Assembly (NCBI GenBank): GCA_036023115.1 | Contig: JAYKKT010000080.1 | Coordinates: 9,632,501-9,696,500 of the forward strand | Direction: 5' to 3' | DNA: 64,000 bases | From: Brasenia schreberi | Lineage: Eukaryota; Streptophyta; Magnoliopsida; Nymphaeales; Cabombaceae | Shown here: positions 51,045 to 63,605 of the stretch, in pieces | Layout: the number at the start of each line of letters is the position of its first letter | Numbering within the stretch: position 1 is the stretch's first letter | Program-made: the position numbers and the translations under genes | The notes under the pieces: generated by a model | Database searches by the model: none | Seen by the model: only the letters and a program-made list of their open reading frames with translations | What the model was told of the DNA's origin: nothing

Positions 51045-53046
51045 GCTTCCAACAGCTACACAACTAGCTGTTGGGGAGACCCCCAACAGCTGGTTGCATC
51101 CCTTTCTCCTCTACTTGCTGTAAAACAAACGTGCACATTTGCTCCTCTTACCTCTTTATAAGACATGTTGTTTTGCAGCACTTGATTGCTACTTAGTATT
51201 AAGCCTTGAAAGACTTAGCTTTTGGTGGATTTGTTTCCTAGTTACTCTTGGTTTGTTCAATTGATTGATTGGGATTCCTCAAGTGACTTCAAGGATCGTT
51301 TTCTTACGTGGTATCAAATCCTACTCACAAGAATATTATCGGATACGGCTACATTGAGAAACGTGCCGACTTAAAGCAAGTTTTGTCTTCTTGTGTTTGC
51401 TATTCCAAAGTTAGGTAATCCCCAAAAACCTGTTTTTTGTGAGAAATGGAAGGAAAAAAAATATGTTTCGGTGTTTGCTTGACCTAAATTGCTATCAAAG
51501 TGTACATCTTATTGTGATACAAGTCAATGTGAGCAAAATGAAGATTTTTGTTACTAATTTATGAGAGGGTTAAGAGGAGAATTCGAAAGTGGTAAATCCT
51601 CTTTATTACATTAGAAACCCTTTCCTATACGGGAAGAGGTTCTTGCGGATTTACTAGTGGCCGAAACAATACTGCAAAAATTCACAGACTCCATTCCTGT
51701 CGATCCTAGACCTGAGGCATATATGAAACCTTATCGACCTCCACACTTCAAGAATGAAGTCATTTGCCGTTATTGTACAGAAGTTAGGTACATCAAGCCA
51801 CATTATCCCAAACTCAAGAAGGGAGTTGCTCTAGTTGATGAAGAGACGGACCAAGTGAGTCAAAACTCTGTATTTAAGTATTACAAGAAAAAGTGAAACA
51901 ACTAGAAGAACAACTCAAAAGGGAAAGTCTTTGTATTTGGTGCTACTTGCTTTATGAACTCTTCATAAGGTGTGACTACTTGGCTACTCGATTCCGATAC
52001 CTCCTTTCATATGACATGCAAAAAAAAACTTTTGAAAAATTGCACAAGAAATAATTTTGACTCACTTTTCTTTACCTCTTAGAAGTTGAGAAAATGGGTC
52101 ATTTCTAAAACAAGGGTTTTTAGTTCCACGAGTTAGTTTGATTCAAAAATGGAATTTAAATTTCCTTTTCGGTATCTCAAATTTTCAATAGTGGATGTGT
52201 TGTGTCCTCATCTCAAGGTTGCATTACTGTTTGGAAATTCCAAATTTTGGTTATAATATTTTGTGAAAAGATGTACTCTTGTGGCATAAAAGGCTTGGTT
52301 ATTTGAATATTCAAAAAATATGTAATTGTAAGCCTCATGGTATTAAGGAATTAAAGACCTTTTTTTTTGCAAAGATCGCACTCTTAAAAAATGAAATACA
52401 CACCTTTTCCAAATAGAACCTTTGTCACGAAAGAACTTTTTGAACTTGTGTATTTGAATGTTTGGGGTCCTCCACCAGTCATGTCAAAATAAGGCGTCTT
52501 ATACTATGTTATCTTTATTGATGATTTCACTCGGTCTACATGGATCTACTTGCTACAAAGTAAGTCAAAAGTTTTTAACAAATTCCTTGCTTTTGATGCA
52601 CTTGTCAAAAATTCATTTGATGCCCAAATCAAAACTTTAGATCTTATTAAGGAGGAGAGTTTATGTCAAATTTTTTTTTGACTTATTTAGAAAACAATGA
52701 TATTTTACATCAGAAATCTTGTACTAAAACTCCACAAAAAATGGTTTTCTTGAATGTAAATATCAACATATTTTGAAAACCACTAGAACTCTATCAGTGT
52801 CTAGTGGAGTTCCTAAATATTTGTGGGTTGAAGCCGTGATGATGTTTGTATATTTAATAAATAGAATGTCATACACAATTTTAAACATCGTATCACCTTG
52901 TGAAAAACTATTCAAAACGGTGCCCAACTGTTTTCGTCTAAAGGCGTTTGTTTGTACGTACGAATAAGAATGATAAACTCTCGCTTATACCTTTTGAATG
53001 TGTTTTTATTAGATATGGTATTGATAAAAAATGTTATGGGTGTTAG
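51045..53046 (+). mobile_element. Ty1/copia element 1, truncated inside integrase
   Basis: A partial 5' LTR (about 51045-51308) ends TTACG and is followed by a primer-binding site TGGTATCAAATC (51309-51320), close to the initiator-Met type. The gag end (51657-51896) shows a decayed zinc knuckle CRYCTEVRYIKPHYPKL. Protease: TTWLLDSDTSFHMT (about 51975), where DSGA is DSDT. The pre-integrase block is LWHKRLGYLNIQK (about 52280). Integrase: YYVIFIDDFTRSTWIY (about 52500) and later SLIPFECVF. It stops at 53046, where an LTR of the same family begins. Stops and frameshifts occur throughout. Confidence 0.8.
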
Positions 53047-56000
53047 TGTTAAAATGTAATAGGACGGGCCACTGGGGCCTGTGTTTGGGTGTTTGAATAG
53101 TGAGGGTCATCAAAGCCTTGGCCACCCGCAACTAGTCGTTGGGGGTTTCCCTGGGGCTGCCTGCTTCCCTTTCTTCACCATGTGGTGTAACATAAATCTA
53201 CACATTTTGCTCTATAAATAGTGCCTCCTACCTTTAATAAGACATGCTGTTTTGCAATACTTTGACACTTGTTTTGACCCTTTGATTACTTGTTATTCGA
53301 CTTGTATTAAGCATTAAAACCACAGTTTTTTTATGCATATTGTATAGTATATCGTTTTAGTCCATAATACGTATCATATCGTATCGTTGTTTAATACTAA
53401 AAAATTTAAAAAAATATGAAAAATCACAAAAATGTAGGAAAAATCACGTAAATTAAAAACAATTCATATAATACATAAATTGAGTACATATTCATCAATC
53501 ACCATTCAACGTTCAATTTATAAAGCATTTAAATTTTACGCGGTACATCTTTAGGAAAAAAATGACAACTTTCATAATTGAAAAAAGAATTACATTTACA
53601 TATTGTAATCATGATCAACTAAATAATCTTCTTCTCCTCCTTCATCAAGATCATCATCACGTGATGTTGTTGTGCTCCTTCCAAATTAATCCATTGAATG
53701 TCTTCTTTAGTTAGAAGTGTATTTGCTTAAGTATCTTCCATAATCCACTCTTTTAAATTATCAAAATTGTCCATACTTATTTGGATTAAATAAAGACAGT
53801 TAAATAACATTAATAATTAAATAAAATGAAGCATTGAATTGAATACTTAATTAGTAACTAATCATTTATTATCTTTGTCGTAACCACATGTTGCAACGGA
53901 TAGAAACTAAGTTATTGAGCCGCTTATGTTCCAACTTGTTGCACTTTTTTGTATAGATATATTTAAAGACACTCCAATTACTTTCAAAGCTAGTTGTATT
54001 GCAGGTTTGACTCAGAACTCTTATTGGAAAATCTATGAGGTTTGGGCAATCGCTTCCAAACCACTTCCACCAAATATGTAAATAGAAAAAGACAAACATA
54101 ATGAATTATTCTACAATAAATATAAGATGTAATAAACTTAATGTTAAGATGAACGGTTTACCTGGATGCATATTATTACGGTTGCAAAAAACTATAGACA
54201 AGCTCATCAAGTGAAGAACATTATCGTACATCTTCATCTATCGATTTATAACGACCAATTTGTTTATGCAATCAATGATGCCTTAATTAACCTCACAATC
54301 CCTTTTAAAGCTTTCAAAATACCTAAATATTGGATTTAAGTAGTAAGTTGCTATATGAATAAGTTGATGCAATTGTTTATTCCATCTGTTATCGATAATA
54401 TTCTACATTGACACATAATTTGTCTCTTCCATTAAAGTTGCTTCTAATAGCTTCTTTAACGTTATCCATGGCTTCATAAAGATAACCCATAGGTGGTTTC
54501 TTATCATTATTAGTCAATCTCAAATTTTTTACTAAAGGATATGTGGTCTTTAATAGTCTAACATAGGAGTTCCAAAATGTACTCCTAAAGACTGTCTCTA
54601 AAATCTCATTCAATTTTCTATTTCTTCTATTTTAAGAGAAGTCTGCAAACTGTTGCCACTCATTTAAGGAAAACAATCTGTTTAAGGCTTGTTTTTGTTT
54701 CACAATACTCTACACTGATAAAAAATTAGTTACAAAATGAGTAACGGCTGTACGAAGGAGCTTTGCACCATTTGTATATCTCCTTATCATACATAATACA
54801 AAAGCATGGTTACAGATGAATTTTGTGATATCTTGACAACACTAAGTTGTTGTCTTCACCTCATCCATCTCTCCAATATCCTCCACTATGATATCTAAAT
54901 AATGGGCTCCACATGGTATTTAATAAAACCCATAAATATCAACTAACTCCTTTCCAGTTGCTTTATAGTTACGTGCATTATCTGTAATTAATTGCACTAC
55001 ATTCTCAAGCCCAAACTCTAATATCACTTTGTCAAATTCATGCCTAGAACCTATACAGTATGTCATTCCTCTAACATGTCTAGAGATCTCAAAAACATAA
55101 GTCTTTTAGAACAATAGATAAGAAAGTTTAACAAAGCCCTTACATGCCTCTCTTTTCATCAATCTGCCATGATAGTGGATCTCGTATAACTCTTTTAAAG
55201 TCAAACAATATTCTTGCACTTCAAGAACATTCTTATTTAATAGTTTTCCTTTTAACTTTTGATAAGATAACATCTTATACCCTGGACCAATGTTAGCAAT
55301 GACATCTGTCATTGCTTGAAAATGAAAAGAATTTGTTGTATTAAATGGAATTCACGCGTCATAAAGCTATCTCCCCACTACAAGGTCTGCCTGCTTATGC
55401 AATTATTGTGAAGTCATAGCAACACGAATTCTAGGACAAAAAAAAATCTTCATGCTAGAATAAGATCTTCCTCTAGCCTTTCTTCTTCCGCTACTTGCAA
55501 CCTCTTGAACAACCCCCTTTTTCCTAGTTGGTGGTCGAGAACTATTACTACCAATCTTTATCCTAGCATTAAAAGGGATGCTATCGTCACCACCATCAAG
55601 TCCAACTTCCTCTTCCTCAAACATCTATGTATCTTCTTTTTCTTGTTTCTTCTCAATTATACTTTCAATCACGTGTAGACACTGCCATTTGATTTCTTCT
55701 AGCACTCTCCTAACTTTACTCGTGCAAGGAGCAAACTCTTTCGTAGTCCATGTTAGGTGATGTTTCAAACGAAAAATTTCACCACTAATCACCTTCTCAC
55801 AAAAAATATATATTTTTTAATCTGTTTCCCTCAACTACAGCACCCCGTTACCATGTCGGATCATTAGACCAAGATTGGGAGTCCATAATACTCCTTCCTG
55901 CCATTTTAATTTAACATTTCAATCTTAATATACTTTAAAATAAAATCACTTTATAAATCCCCAATTTTCACTTCATAAATCAACAAAACACTCAAATAGA

Positions 56001-56490
56001 GTGTCTCCCACTTTACAAATACAATGAAAAGATATTCACACACTTCATATATTATCATTCAAAAAAAAGAAAAAAAATAACAAAAGAAAATACCTAATAC
56101 ACAGAGAAAAAGCAAAAAAATGTTATACGACAACCAACAGATCATCGGTGTAGTCATTGTCAGAGTAATCGTGGTGTTAAAGACCCTTGTAAAACTGTTG
56201 GATATGCTTCACCAAAGCTGGAAGTTGCCTTCGAGTAGTCGAAACCCACAAACGAAAGCCCGAAACCCCGATACATGCTGTATCGCACAATATAAAACGA
56301 TAAGTTCTGTCATGTGATACAACATAGTGTATCGTACCATGAAATCCCATGATACGATACATGCAATGTGATATGGATAACACTTATTGAAACACTTAGC
56401 TTTTGGTAGATTTGTTTCTTAACTACTCTCGGTTTTTTATTGGATTATTGGTTGGGTTTCCTCAAGTAACATAAGATTCATTTTCTTACA
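53047..56490 (+). repeat. 5' LTR of copia element 2, split by a hAT
   Basis: The LTR is 53047-53320 joined to 56394-56490, about 371 bases. It begins TGTTAAAATG and ends TTACA. TATAAATAG at 53213 is a possible LTR promoter. The joined sequence follows the uninterrupted 3' LTR at 63606 (compare TTAAGTATTGAAACACTTAG near 63905). Confidence 0.8.
53321..56385 (-). mobile_element. hAT transposon with BED, DUF659 and hATC remnants
   Basis: The left flank ATTAAAAC (53313-53320) and right flank ATTGAAAC (56386-56393) form an 8-bp target duplication with one change, the hAT length. Minus-strand remnants run: BED finger (about 55850-55740, DPTWYRGAVVEGN), DUF659 (55330-54900: IGPGYKMLSYQKLKGKLL, VVQLITDNARNYKATGKEL, IPCGAHYLDIIVEDIGE), a middle part (54613-54389) and hATC-like EHKRLNNLVSIRCNMWLR (about 53900). 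Several stops separate them. Both ends are rich in GTATCGTA/GATACGAT words, as at 12110-12245. It inserted after copia element 2. Confidence 0.8.
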
Positions 56491-56502
56491 TGGTATAAGA
56501 GT
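56491..56502 (+). other. Primer-binding site of copia element 2
   Basis: TGGTATAAGAGT directly follows the LTR and differs little from the initiator-Met tRNA complement TGGTATCAGAGC. A diverged 5' leader and start of gag continue to 56740. Confidence 0.7.
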
Positions 56503-56740
56503 CTACTTGCAAAATATTATCAAAAATTACTGCATTGGGAAGCATGTCCGACTTAATCAAGTTTTGTCTTCTTTCCTTTGATATTTGAAGGTTGACGTAA
56601 TCCCTAAAAACTTGTTTTTTTGTAAAAAGTGAAAGGAAAAAATGAAGTGTTTCGGTGTTTGCTTGACCGAAATTGCAATCGTAGTTGGGTAAGAAAAATG
56701 AAAAAATAATTTTTATTAAGATTATTGTTTCGGTGTTTCT

Positions 56741-58292
56741 CCACAATTTCTACCGACATATTCAAAGAATGAAGTCAAAGAGGCTCTTAAACATATTAAG
56801 GTGGTAAATCGGTAGGACTAGACAATATTCCTATAGAAGTTTGAAAAATACTAGGAGAAATAGGAATCACTTTGCTCACAAGACTATTTAATGAAATATA
56901 GAGAAACCAAAAGATGCGCGAGGAATGGAGAGCGAGTACACTTATACCCATATATAAGAACAAGGGAGACATTTAGAATTGTACGAATTATTGAGGTATC
57001 AAGTTAATGAGCCATACTATGAAATTGTGGGAAAGAATTATTGAACGTAGGTTAAGACAAGTATCAAGTACAACATAAAACCAATTTAGATTCATGCTAG
57101 GCAGATCTACTGTTGAAGCGATTCACCTTTTGAGACGTCTTATCAAACATTTTAGAGCAAAAAAGAAAGACCTTCACATAATATTTATTGATCTAGAAAA
57201 AGCTTACGATAGGGTACCAAGGGAGATTCTTTGGAGAACCGTGGAAAAAATAGGTATCCCATTGACATACATTAACCTTATCAGAGACATGTACGATGGT
57301 GCAAAAACATGTGTGAGGACTCATGAAGGAATGACAGACTTCTTTGAAGTTAATATTGGGTTACATCAAGAATCAACTTTAGGTCCATACTTATTTATAA
57401 GGGTGATTGATGAGTTAATAAAACATATTCAAGATGAAGTGCCTTGGTGTATGTTATTTGAAGATGACATTGTGTTAGTTGAAGAGTCTAAGAAAAAAGT
57501 TAATAGAAAATTGGAACTATGGAGAGAAACATTAAAAAGCAAAGGCCTCTGACTTAGTAGAACAAAGACAGAATATATGGAATGTAAGTTTGATTATTTG
57601 GTTACTTCAGAGGACATAGAAATTAAAATTGGCACACATTGCATCCCTGAAAAGTAAATTTTCAAATACCTAGGGTCAATTTTTCAAAGTGATGGAAGAA
57701 TTGATGGAGATGTTACGTATAGAATTAATGTTGGTTGGTTAAAATGGAGAGGAGCATAAGGTATTCTTTGTGATATGAATATACCATTAAAGTTAAAAGG
57801 TAAATATTATAGAGCAATAATTAGACCTGCCATGTTTTATGGTTCTGAGTGTTGGGTAGTTAACCATAACATACTGAGTGTTGGGCAGTTAATCATCAAC
57901 ATGTACAAAAGATGTCTGTGACAGAAATGAAGATGTTGAGATGGATGAGTGGCCATATAAGAAAAGACCGTATACATAATGAGGTTATTAGAAACAAATT
58001 AGGAGTGGCACCAATAGAGGATAAAATGAGAGAACATCGTTTAAGATGGTTTGGACATATAGAAAGAAGATCAAAAGAAGAACCTGTAAGAAGGTTAGAA
58101 AAACTAAATTTGGAAAGTATTAAAAGAGCTAGAGGACGACCACAAAAGTGTTGGAAAGAAACAATAAAGAATGATCTAGTTTATTGGGAGTTAACTGCTA
58201 ACATGGCACACGATAGGGATCTGTGGAAACAAAGAATCCATGTAGCCGACTCCGTCTAGTATGGGAAAAGGCTTAGTTGTTGTTGTTGTTGT
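56741..58292 (+). mobile_element. RTE-type LINE 3' half, copy 6
   Basis: It begins at CCACAATTTCTACCGACATA (HNFYRRI in the intact frame), runs through reverse transcriptase (57094-57552: FIDLEKAYDRVPREILWRT, INLIRDMYDGAKTCVRTHEG), the C-terminal region (57912-58259: RLRWFGHIERRSKEEP, RARGRPQKCWKE) and ends in (TTG)n at 58275-58291. The active-site loop reads FEDDIVLV, with Glu for Ala. An 11-codon-scale duplication (GTTGGGCAGTTAA-like) lies at 57850-57900. It joins the antisense 5' half directly. Confidence 0.9.
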
Positions 58293-59802
58293 ATTTTTTA
58301 TATCATCATTTGCCACTAGAATTTTTTCATCCTCATCTTTGATGCATCTAACAAAATTAAGAAAAATATCTCTTTCACCCTCTTTTGAGTTGAGTTTTTT
58401 ATATAAATCCTCTCAAATTTTTCCTTTTGCTTCGCTGACGGCCTTTTTTCTTTTTTCTTTGCTTTCTTATAAGCCTCTAAAGTTTTACTAGTCTTTTTAG
58501 AATAATATAATTTGTAGCATGCCCTCTTTGCCTTGATTTTATCTTGTACCACTTCATCTTTCGCCACTTTCCTAATATATATAGCCATATTGTTCCACAT
58601 ATCACAATATGTACCAACATAATTCCAAGCATCTCCTTGAAGGACTTTCTGTTTAAATATACCTTCTTTTTAGTCCGAATAGCTCGATGTACTCTTTTTC
58701 TCTTTGTCCACTTTTAAATCCATAACTAAAAGTTGATGTTCGATGGTTAAGCTTTTTCTTGAAATTACCTTTTAATCTTTGCAATATGATCTATCTGTTT
58801 TCCTACACACAAAATAATCAATTTGTGTTTGTGATAAGCCACTCTTATAAGTAATTAAATATTCATCTCGTTTTTTGAAGATTGTATTGACTATAAAGAG
58901 ATCAAATGCCATAGCAAAATTTAAAATCTCTCTACATTCCTTATTTATGTCTCTAAAACTATAGTTTTCATGAATACCTTGATATCTTAATGTCTTTTTA
59001 CGGATATTTTCATATAAGTATCCTCCTAAATAAATCATCTCTCTTTGTAAAATTCTTTGAATCACCTTATCTAACTCCTCCCAAAAAGCTGTCTTTATAT
59101 TATCTTCTAGTCCTACTTGGGGTGCGTAAGCACAAAGTATATTCAAAACCTCTGCTCCTAGCACTAATTTCAACGTTATGAATCAACCATTATATCATTG
59201 TATGTCTATTACACTATCCTTCAGGTATTTATTTATGATAATACGAACTATGTTTCAAGCCTTTCTCTTTCTTCAATACCATAATTTAAAACCTTTATCC
59301 TCAATCTCTTTTGCTTTTTCTCCAACCTACTTTATCTCTTATAAACGTAGGATATGAATCTTCCTCCGAATCAAAGTATCTACCACCTCCATTAGCTTAT
59401 CGAACAATGTTCTGATATTCGAAGAACCAATACAAATCTTATTATCTAGCACTAGCTTCCCTACCTCCCGCATCCGTCTATATTGAAAATATGGAGACCC
59501 TCTTTGCAATTTGTTTACTACGTTCGGGCGACAATGTAGCGGGACTAACTTCTGTACCCACACCTGTCCATGATGTGAAAACCCTCTCTATAATTGATTC
59601 ACTATATCCGGACAAAAATGTAGAGGCCTTTACTTACTTTTCATTGCGTTACTAAGAGGTGATGCCAGAACACAATGCTCATAATTTGTATAATCTATGG
59701 TATAAAAATCGATAAAGTTTTACACCGGCTGTCGGAAGCCAAACACAACCCTCCTCCTTTATTCGGATTTGGACCGACCATGCAAGGGTGATCTGTTACA
59801 TG
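58293..59802 (-). mobile_element. RTE-type LINE 5' half, copy 7, inverted against copy 6
   Basis: On the minus strand it carries the complete 5' leader from 59802, endonuclease (59173-58772: LKLVLGAEVLNILCAYAPQV, KKRDEYLITYKSGLSQTQID) and linker (58600-58316), stopping near KILVAND. The Gly-Asp-Leu-Asn block reads YLGGYLYEN, so the catalytic Asp and Asn are lost. It ends about 100 bases short, in element coordinates, of where copy 6 begins, so the two halves together make one element. Confidence 0.85.
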
Positions 59803-60760
59803 ATAAAGAAGATTTAAAATATGAGAAAAAATGAATTCAAAGATCATTTGGATCATTTGCCAAAATGTAGATCATAAGCGATATCTTTGAAAATGTTTTT
59901 GAAACTTGGGAATATTTTAAGAAAATTAATTCTTAAGATTATTTCATTTTTCAAATTGATTTTATGGAAAGGATGATAATCCTCAAGCAAGACAACTTGA
60001 GCAATAGAGATTACCACAATAAATTTTCCGAATTGTTGAATCAACTTTGAAGTTTTAATAAGTTTTAAAAACTTTAAAAACTAAATGAATTTCAATCATA
60101 TTTAGAAAATCAATATTTTTTCTTGTTTATGCAAACTCTTAGAGATAACTTTAAAAATATAAGATCCTCCTTAATCTATAGAAAACCAAGGCCAAAGGGG
60201 GGATGAGTTTCTTGCCGATCTAGTTGTTGAAGAAACTAGATTAAAAGCTTTGATTGTTTACAAAGATGTTCTTCCCCCATCAAGATCGGGGATGAATTTA
60301 AAGACATACAAGCCTTCTCACGTCAATAACATTGAAGGATAAAAGAATATTGAAGGACAAATCAAAAAGCCCACGGTCCCATAGCCAAACAAAAGCACCA
60401 TTTACCACTATTTTAAGAAAAGCGGACATATGAAAACCACTTGTCCAATCATGACGAAAAAATTCGGGAACATGGCCACAATGGGGGATAAAGAGGGAGG
60501 AGCTCTACCTTCCAACACCAGGGCATACATAGAAGAGATGTTTAAAGTAAAGGCTAGCATCTCCGACAATGTATTATCGATAAATTCTCAAGATATTTCT
60601 TGTTTTTTAGATTTGGGTGCATCCTTTAATATGACACATAAAAGAAATCTATTGAAAAACTCTTGCCAAAATATTTCAAATAAATATATTTTTACAACCG
60701 ATACAAGACTTCAAGTAGGTGAAATTGGAGGCTTTGAAAAATAAAGATTTTAAGGTACTT
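59803..60760 (+). pseudogene. Copia element 2 gag and protease remnant
   Basis: Gag pieces (RDYHNKFSELLNQL at about 60000, later GDEFLADLVVEET-like text at 60205) precede a decayed zinc knuckle YHYFKKSGHMKTTCP (about 60405), in which the first two Cys are Tyr and Phe. The frame 60430-60744 contains the protease site FLDLGASFNMT: the Ser of DSGA is Leu, a single-base change. Protease activity would be lost. Confidence 0.7.
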
Positions 60761-60919
60761 AACATAAGTTTTGTGCCAAAACTTAATCTAAATCTTCTTT
60801 CCGTTGTTCAAATTTGTGACAATGGTTGTTCAAAATAAAGATACATGACCATTTCCTATCGAAGAAGGTGATTAGACAAGGTCATAGAGAAATTAGATTA
60901 TAACAAATGTGGTGTAGTT

Positions 60920-61930
60920 CATGACACTACTCTTTGGCATAAAAGATTAGGACATTTAGACATGAAAAAGTTGTGTAATTATCCTTTGTTGAAAAATGAT
61001 AAAGTTAAAGATTTTGTTTGAAAATAATGTATTCTTGAAATGTTGCATCACATACCATTAAGTGAGAGAAGCTTATTATGAATAAACCTTTTAAGGTGGT
61101 ACATTCCGATGTTTGGGTATTTACTCCTATTGTCTCTAAAGGAGGAGTGGGGTATCACGTGACTTTCATAAATTATTTTACGAGGTATACTTTTTGATAT
61201 TTCTTTTGAAACATAAATCCAAAGTCTTTAGAAATTTCTTAACATTTCACAATGATTACAAATCAATTCGACACCACTCTTCAAATTTTAAGATCGAATT
61301 CCAGCGGTGAGTACATGTCAAAAGAATTTCAAAATTTTCTAGAACACATTCAATTTTATACCAAAAATCTTGCACAAAACCCTACAACAAAATGACTTTG
61401 CCGAACGCAAACATAGACATCTTATAGAAACCACTAGATCTCTCTTGATTGTTAGTAATGTTATGAAATTCTTGTAGGCGAAAGGTATCCTTACCACCAT
61501 TTATCTAATAAATAGAATGCCTTCTTTTCAACTTAACGTGTCTCCTTTTGAAAAAGTATTTAGACTGGCCCCGTATTTTGAAAAATTACGAGTTTTTTGT
61601 TGTAATTGTTTTGTTTATACAGATAAGGATAATAAATTATCGCCTAGAGGCATTGAGTGTGTCTTTTTAGGTTACGACATTGGAAAAAAATGTTGTAGGT
61701 GTTTATCCCAAAGAAGATAAACTTATGTACGAAGAGATGTGAAATTTTTAGAAGATAACTACTACTATGACTTCAACATTAAAGATAAAGAAAAATATAC
61801 CTTTTTAAATGCCCTTGCTAACTTAGAATATAGTGATAGAGATGAAACCATTGATTTAAGGCAACAAGATGAACACACATATATGAAAATAAGAGAAAAC
61901 AATGAGTCTCATGATATTATATAGCCTTTT
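60920..61930 (+). pseudogene. Copia element 2 pre-integrase and integrase remnant
   Basis: TLWHKRLGHLDMKKLCNYP (about 60930) is the pre-integrase block. KVVHSDVWVFTPIVSKGG (about 61090) and FEKLRVFCCNCFVYTDKDNK (61570-61640) and ECVFLGYD belong to integrase and its C-terminal part. The frame changes repeatedly. Confidence 0.7.
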
Positions 61931-62099
61931 CCTCTACATTATGTTGGCTAGAGAACTGGAAAACACTAGACTACCTCCTAGAATTCCAAGGTTCCCACAA
62001 AGATTTGTGTCCTATGAAACCTTTGGACCTCAAAGAAAAAATCTTATTCCCACCATTTTATAAGTAAAAAACCTAATTTCTATAATCAAGTTAAGGGTA

Positions 62100-62960
62100 T
62101 ATGGGAATGTATGCAAGAAGAATTAAAAGCCTTAGATAAAACTCAAACTTGGGATATTGTGTCTAAACCTAAGGATAAAAAACTAATTTGACATAGATAG
62201 GTATATAAAGTAAAAACACAAAACTAATTCGACGTAGATAGGTATATAAAGTAAAAACACATAGTGATGACACCATGACACCATAGAAAGAGACTAGTAG
62301 CTAAAGGATATACTCAAGAATACAGAATAGACTATGAATTAACCTTTTATCCGGTTGTTAGAATGACAATAATAAGAATTTTAATAATTCTTTATTTTAT
62401 TAAAAATTGGAAAGTTTTTCAACTAGATGCTAAGAATGATTTCTTGAATGGTAAACTAAATGAAGAAATATATATGACTCTTCCTTCGGGCCTTGATGTC
62501 CCGAGAGATTATGTTCTTAAACTAAATAAGTCTTTGTACGGTCTTAAGAAGTCCCTAAGGCTTGGTTTAATAGATTTGAAGACTTTATGCATACACATAA
62601 TTTTTTATCTTTTTATACTTACAATGTATTATTTGTGAGAAAATGAGATGTAAGTATAGTAATTCTACTCTTGTATGTGCATGATATTATCATCACTAGA
62701 AGTGATGAAGATGACATATTACATGTTAAAAGTGATCTTTACAATGAATTTGAAATAAAAGATCTTTGTTTGCTTAGTTATTTTTTGAGAATTAAAATTA
62801 TACACAATGATAGAGGATATTTTATGTCTCAAACAAAATTTGTGAGTGAAATTGTTGACAGGTCAGGTCTAATCAACAAAAAGAAGGTGGGTACACTAGA
62901 GGTTCTTAGAGCAACGGATAGAGAGAAACTGGATGATCCAATGCCTTACTAGCAACTGCT
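62100..62960 (+). pseudogene. Copia element 2 reverse transcriptase remnant
   Basis: Order: LKALDKTQTWDIV (62130), RLVAKGYTQEYRIDYE (62290), FQLDAKNDFLNGKLNEEIYM (62417), LKLNKSLYGLKKS (62520), then LYVHDIIITRSDEDDI (62670). The catalytic YVDD is YVHD. A 43-base stretch around 62190 is repeated at 62220-62260. Several stops divide it. Confidence 0.8.
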
Positions 62961-63119
62961 AGGAGAATTGACTTATCTCACTATCATTCGTCCCGATATA
63001 TCTTACATTGTTCACATTGCAAGATAATTTTAATAAGCTCTTACTACTACTCATATGAGTGCGGTCATGAGAATTATTTTTACATTAAGCACTCTATGGA
63101 TAAGGGCATGTTCTTTGCT

Positions 63120-63590
63120 TCTTCTTCCTCTCTTGACTTATCCGTATATACTGATGTTGATTGGGTGGAGATGTCAACAATTGACACTCCACTAATGGGT
63201 TTTGTGTTTTCTTAGGTGAGTCATTGATCTCTTGGAGATGTAAGAAGACACATAATGTATCCTTATCTTCCACATAAGTAGAGTACCGTGCAATGGCAAC
63301 TACTATTGTTGAATGGATCATAGAAGTGCTAAGAGACATGGGAGTCACCCTAGAACAACCCTCCGTGATGTTTTGTGACAACAAGAGTGCCATGTACATC
63401 TTATCTAAAAACTTTTCATTAAAGAACAAAGCATATTGAGATGGACTATCACTTTGTTTGAGAGGAATATTTAAAGAAAAAACTCACTTTATGTTATGTA
63501 CCATCTCAAATGCAACTAGTCGACTTTTTCACCAAGTCATTATCGACTCCTAGATTTAGTTTTCTATTAGACAAACTTTTGGTATAACCG
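63120..63590 (+). pseudogene. Copia element 2 RNase H remnant
   Basis: VEYRAMATTIVEWIIEVL (63275) and VMFCDNKSAMYILSKNFSLK (63365) keep the EYRAMA and CDNKSA blocks. Frameshifts and stops follow, up to the polypurine tract. The minus frame 63094-63429 covers the same bases and is discounted. Confidence 0.8.
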
Positions 63591-63594
63591 TAAG

Positions 63595-63605
63595 TTTGAA
63601 AGGGG
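63595..63605 (+). other. Polypurine tract of copia element 2
   Basis: TTTGAAAGGGG lies directly before the 3' LTR, the place where plus-strand DNA synthesis starts. Confidence 0.75.

Noticed and set aside
58261..58491. 76-codon plus-strand frame over the LINE tail
   Set aside because: It is a read across the (TTG)n tail into antisense LINE sequence, giving a Val-run artefact.
56741..59802. Twin-priming as the cause of the inverted RTE
   Set aside because: Twin priming leaves the tail at the outer edge with the 5' part inverted before it; here the tail is internal.
63094..63429. 111-codon minus-strand frame
   Set aside because: It is antisense to the copia RNase H remnant.
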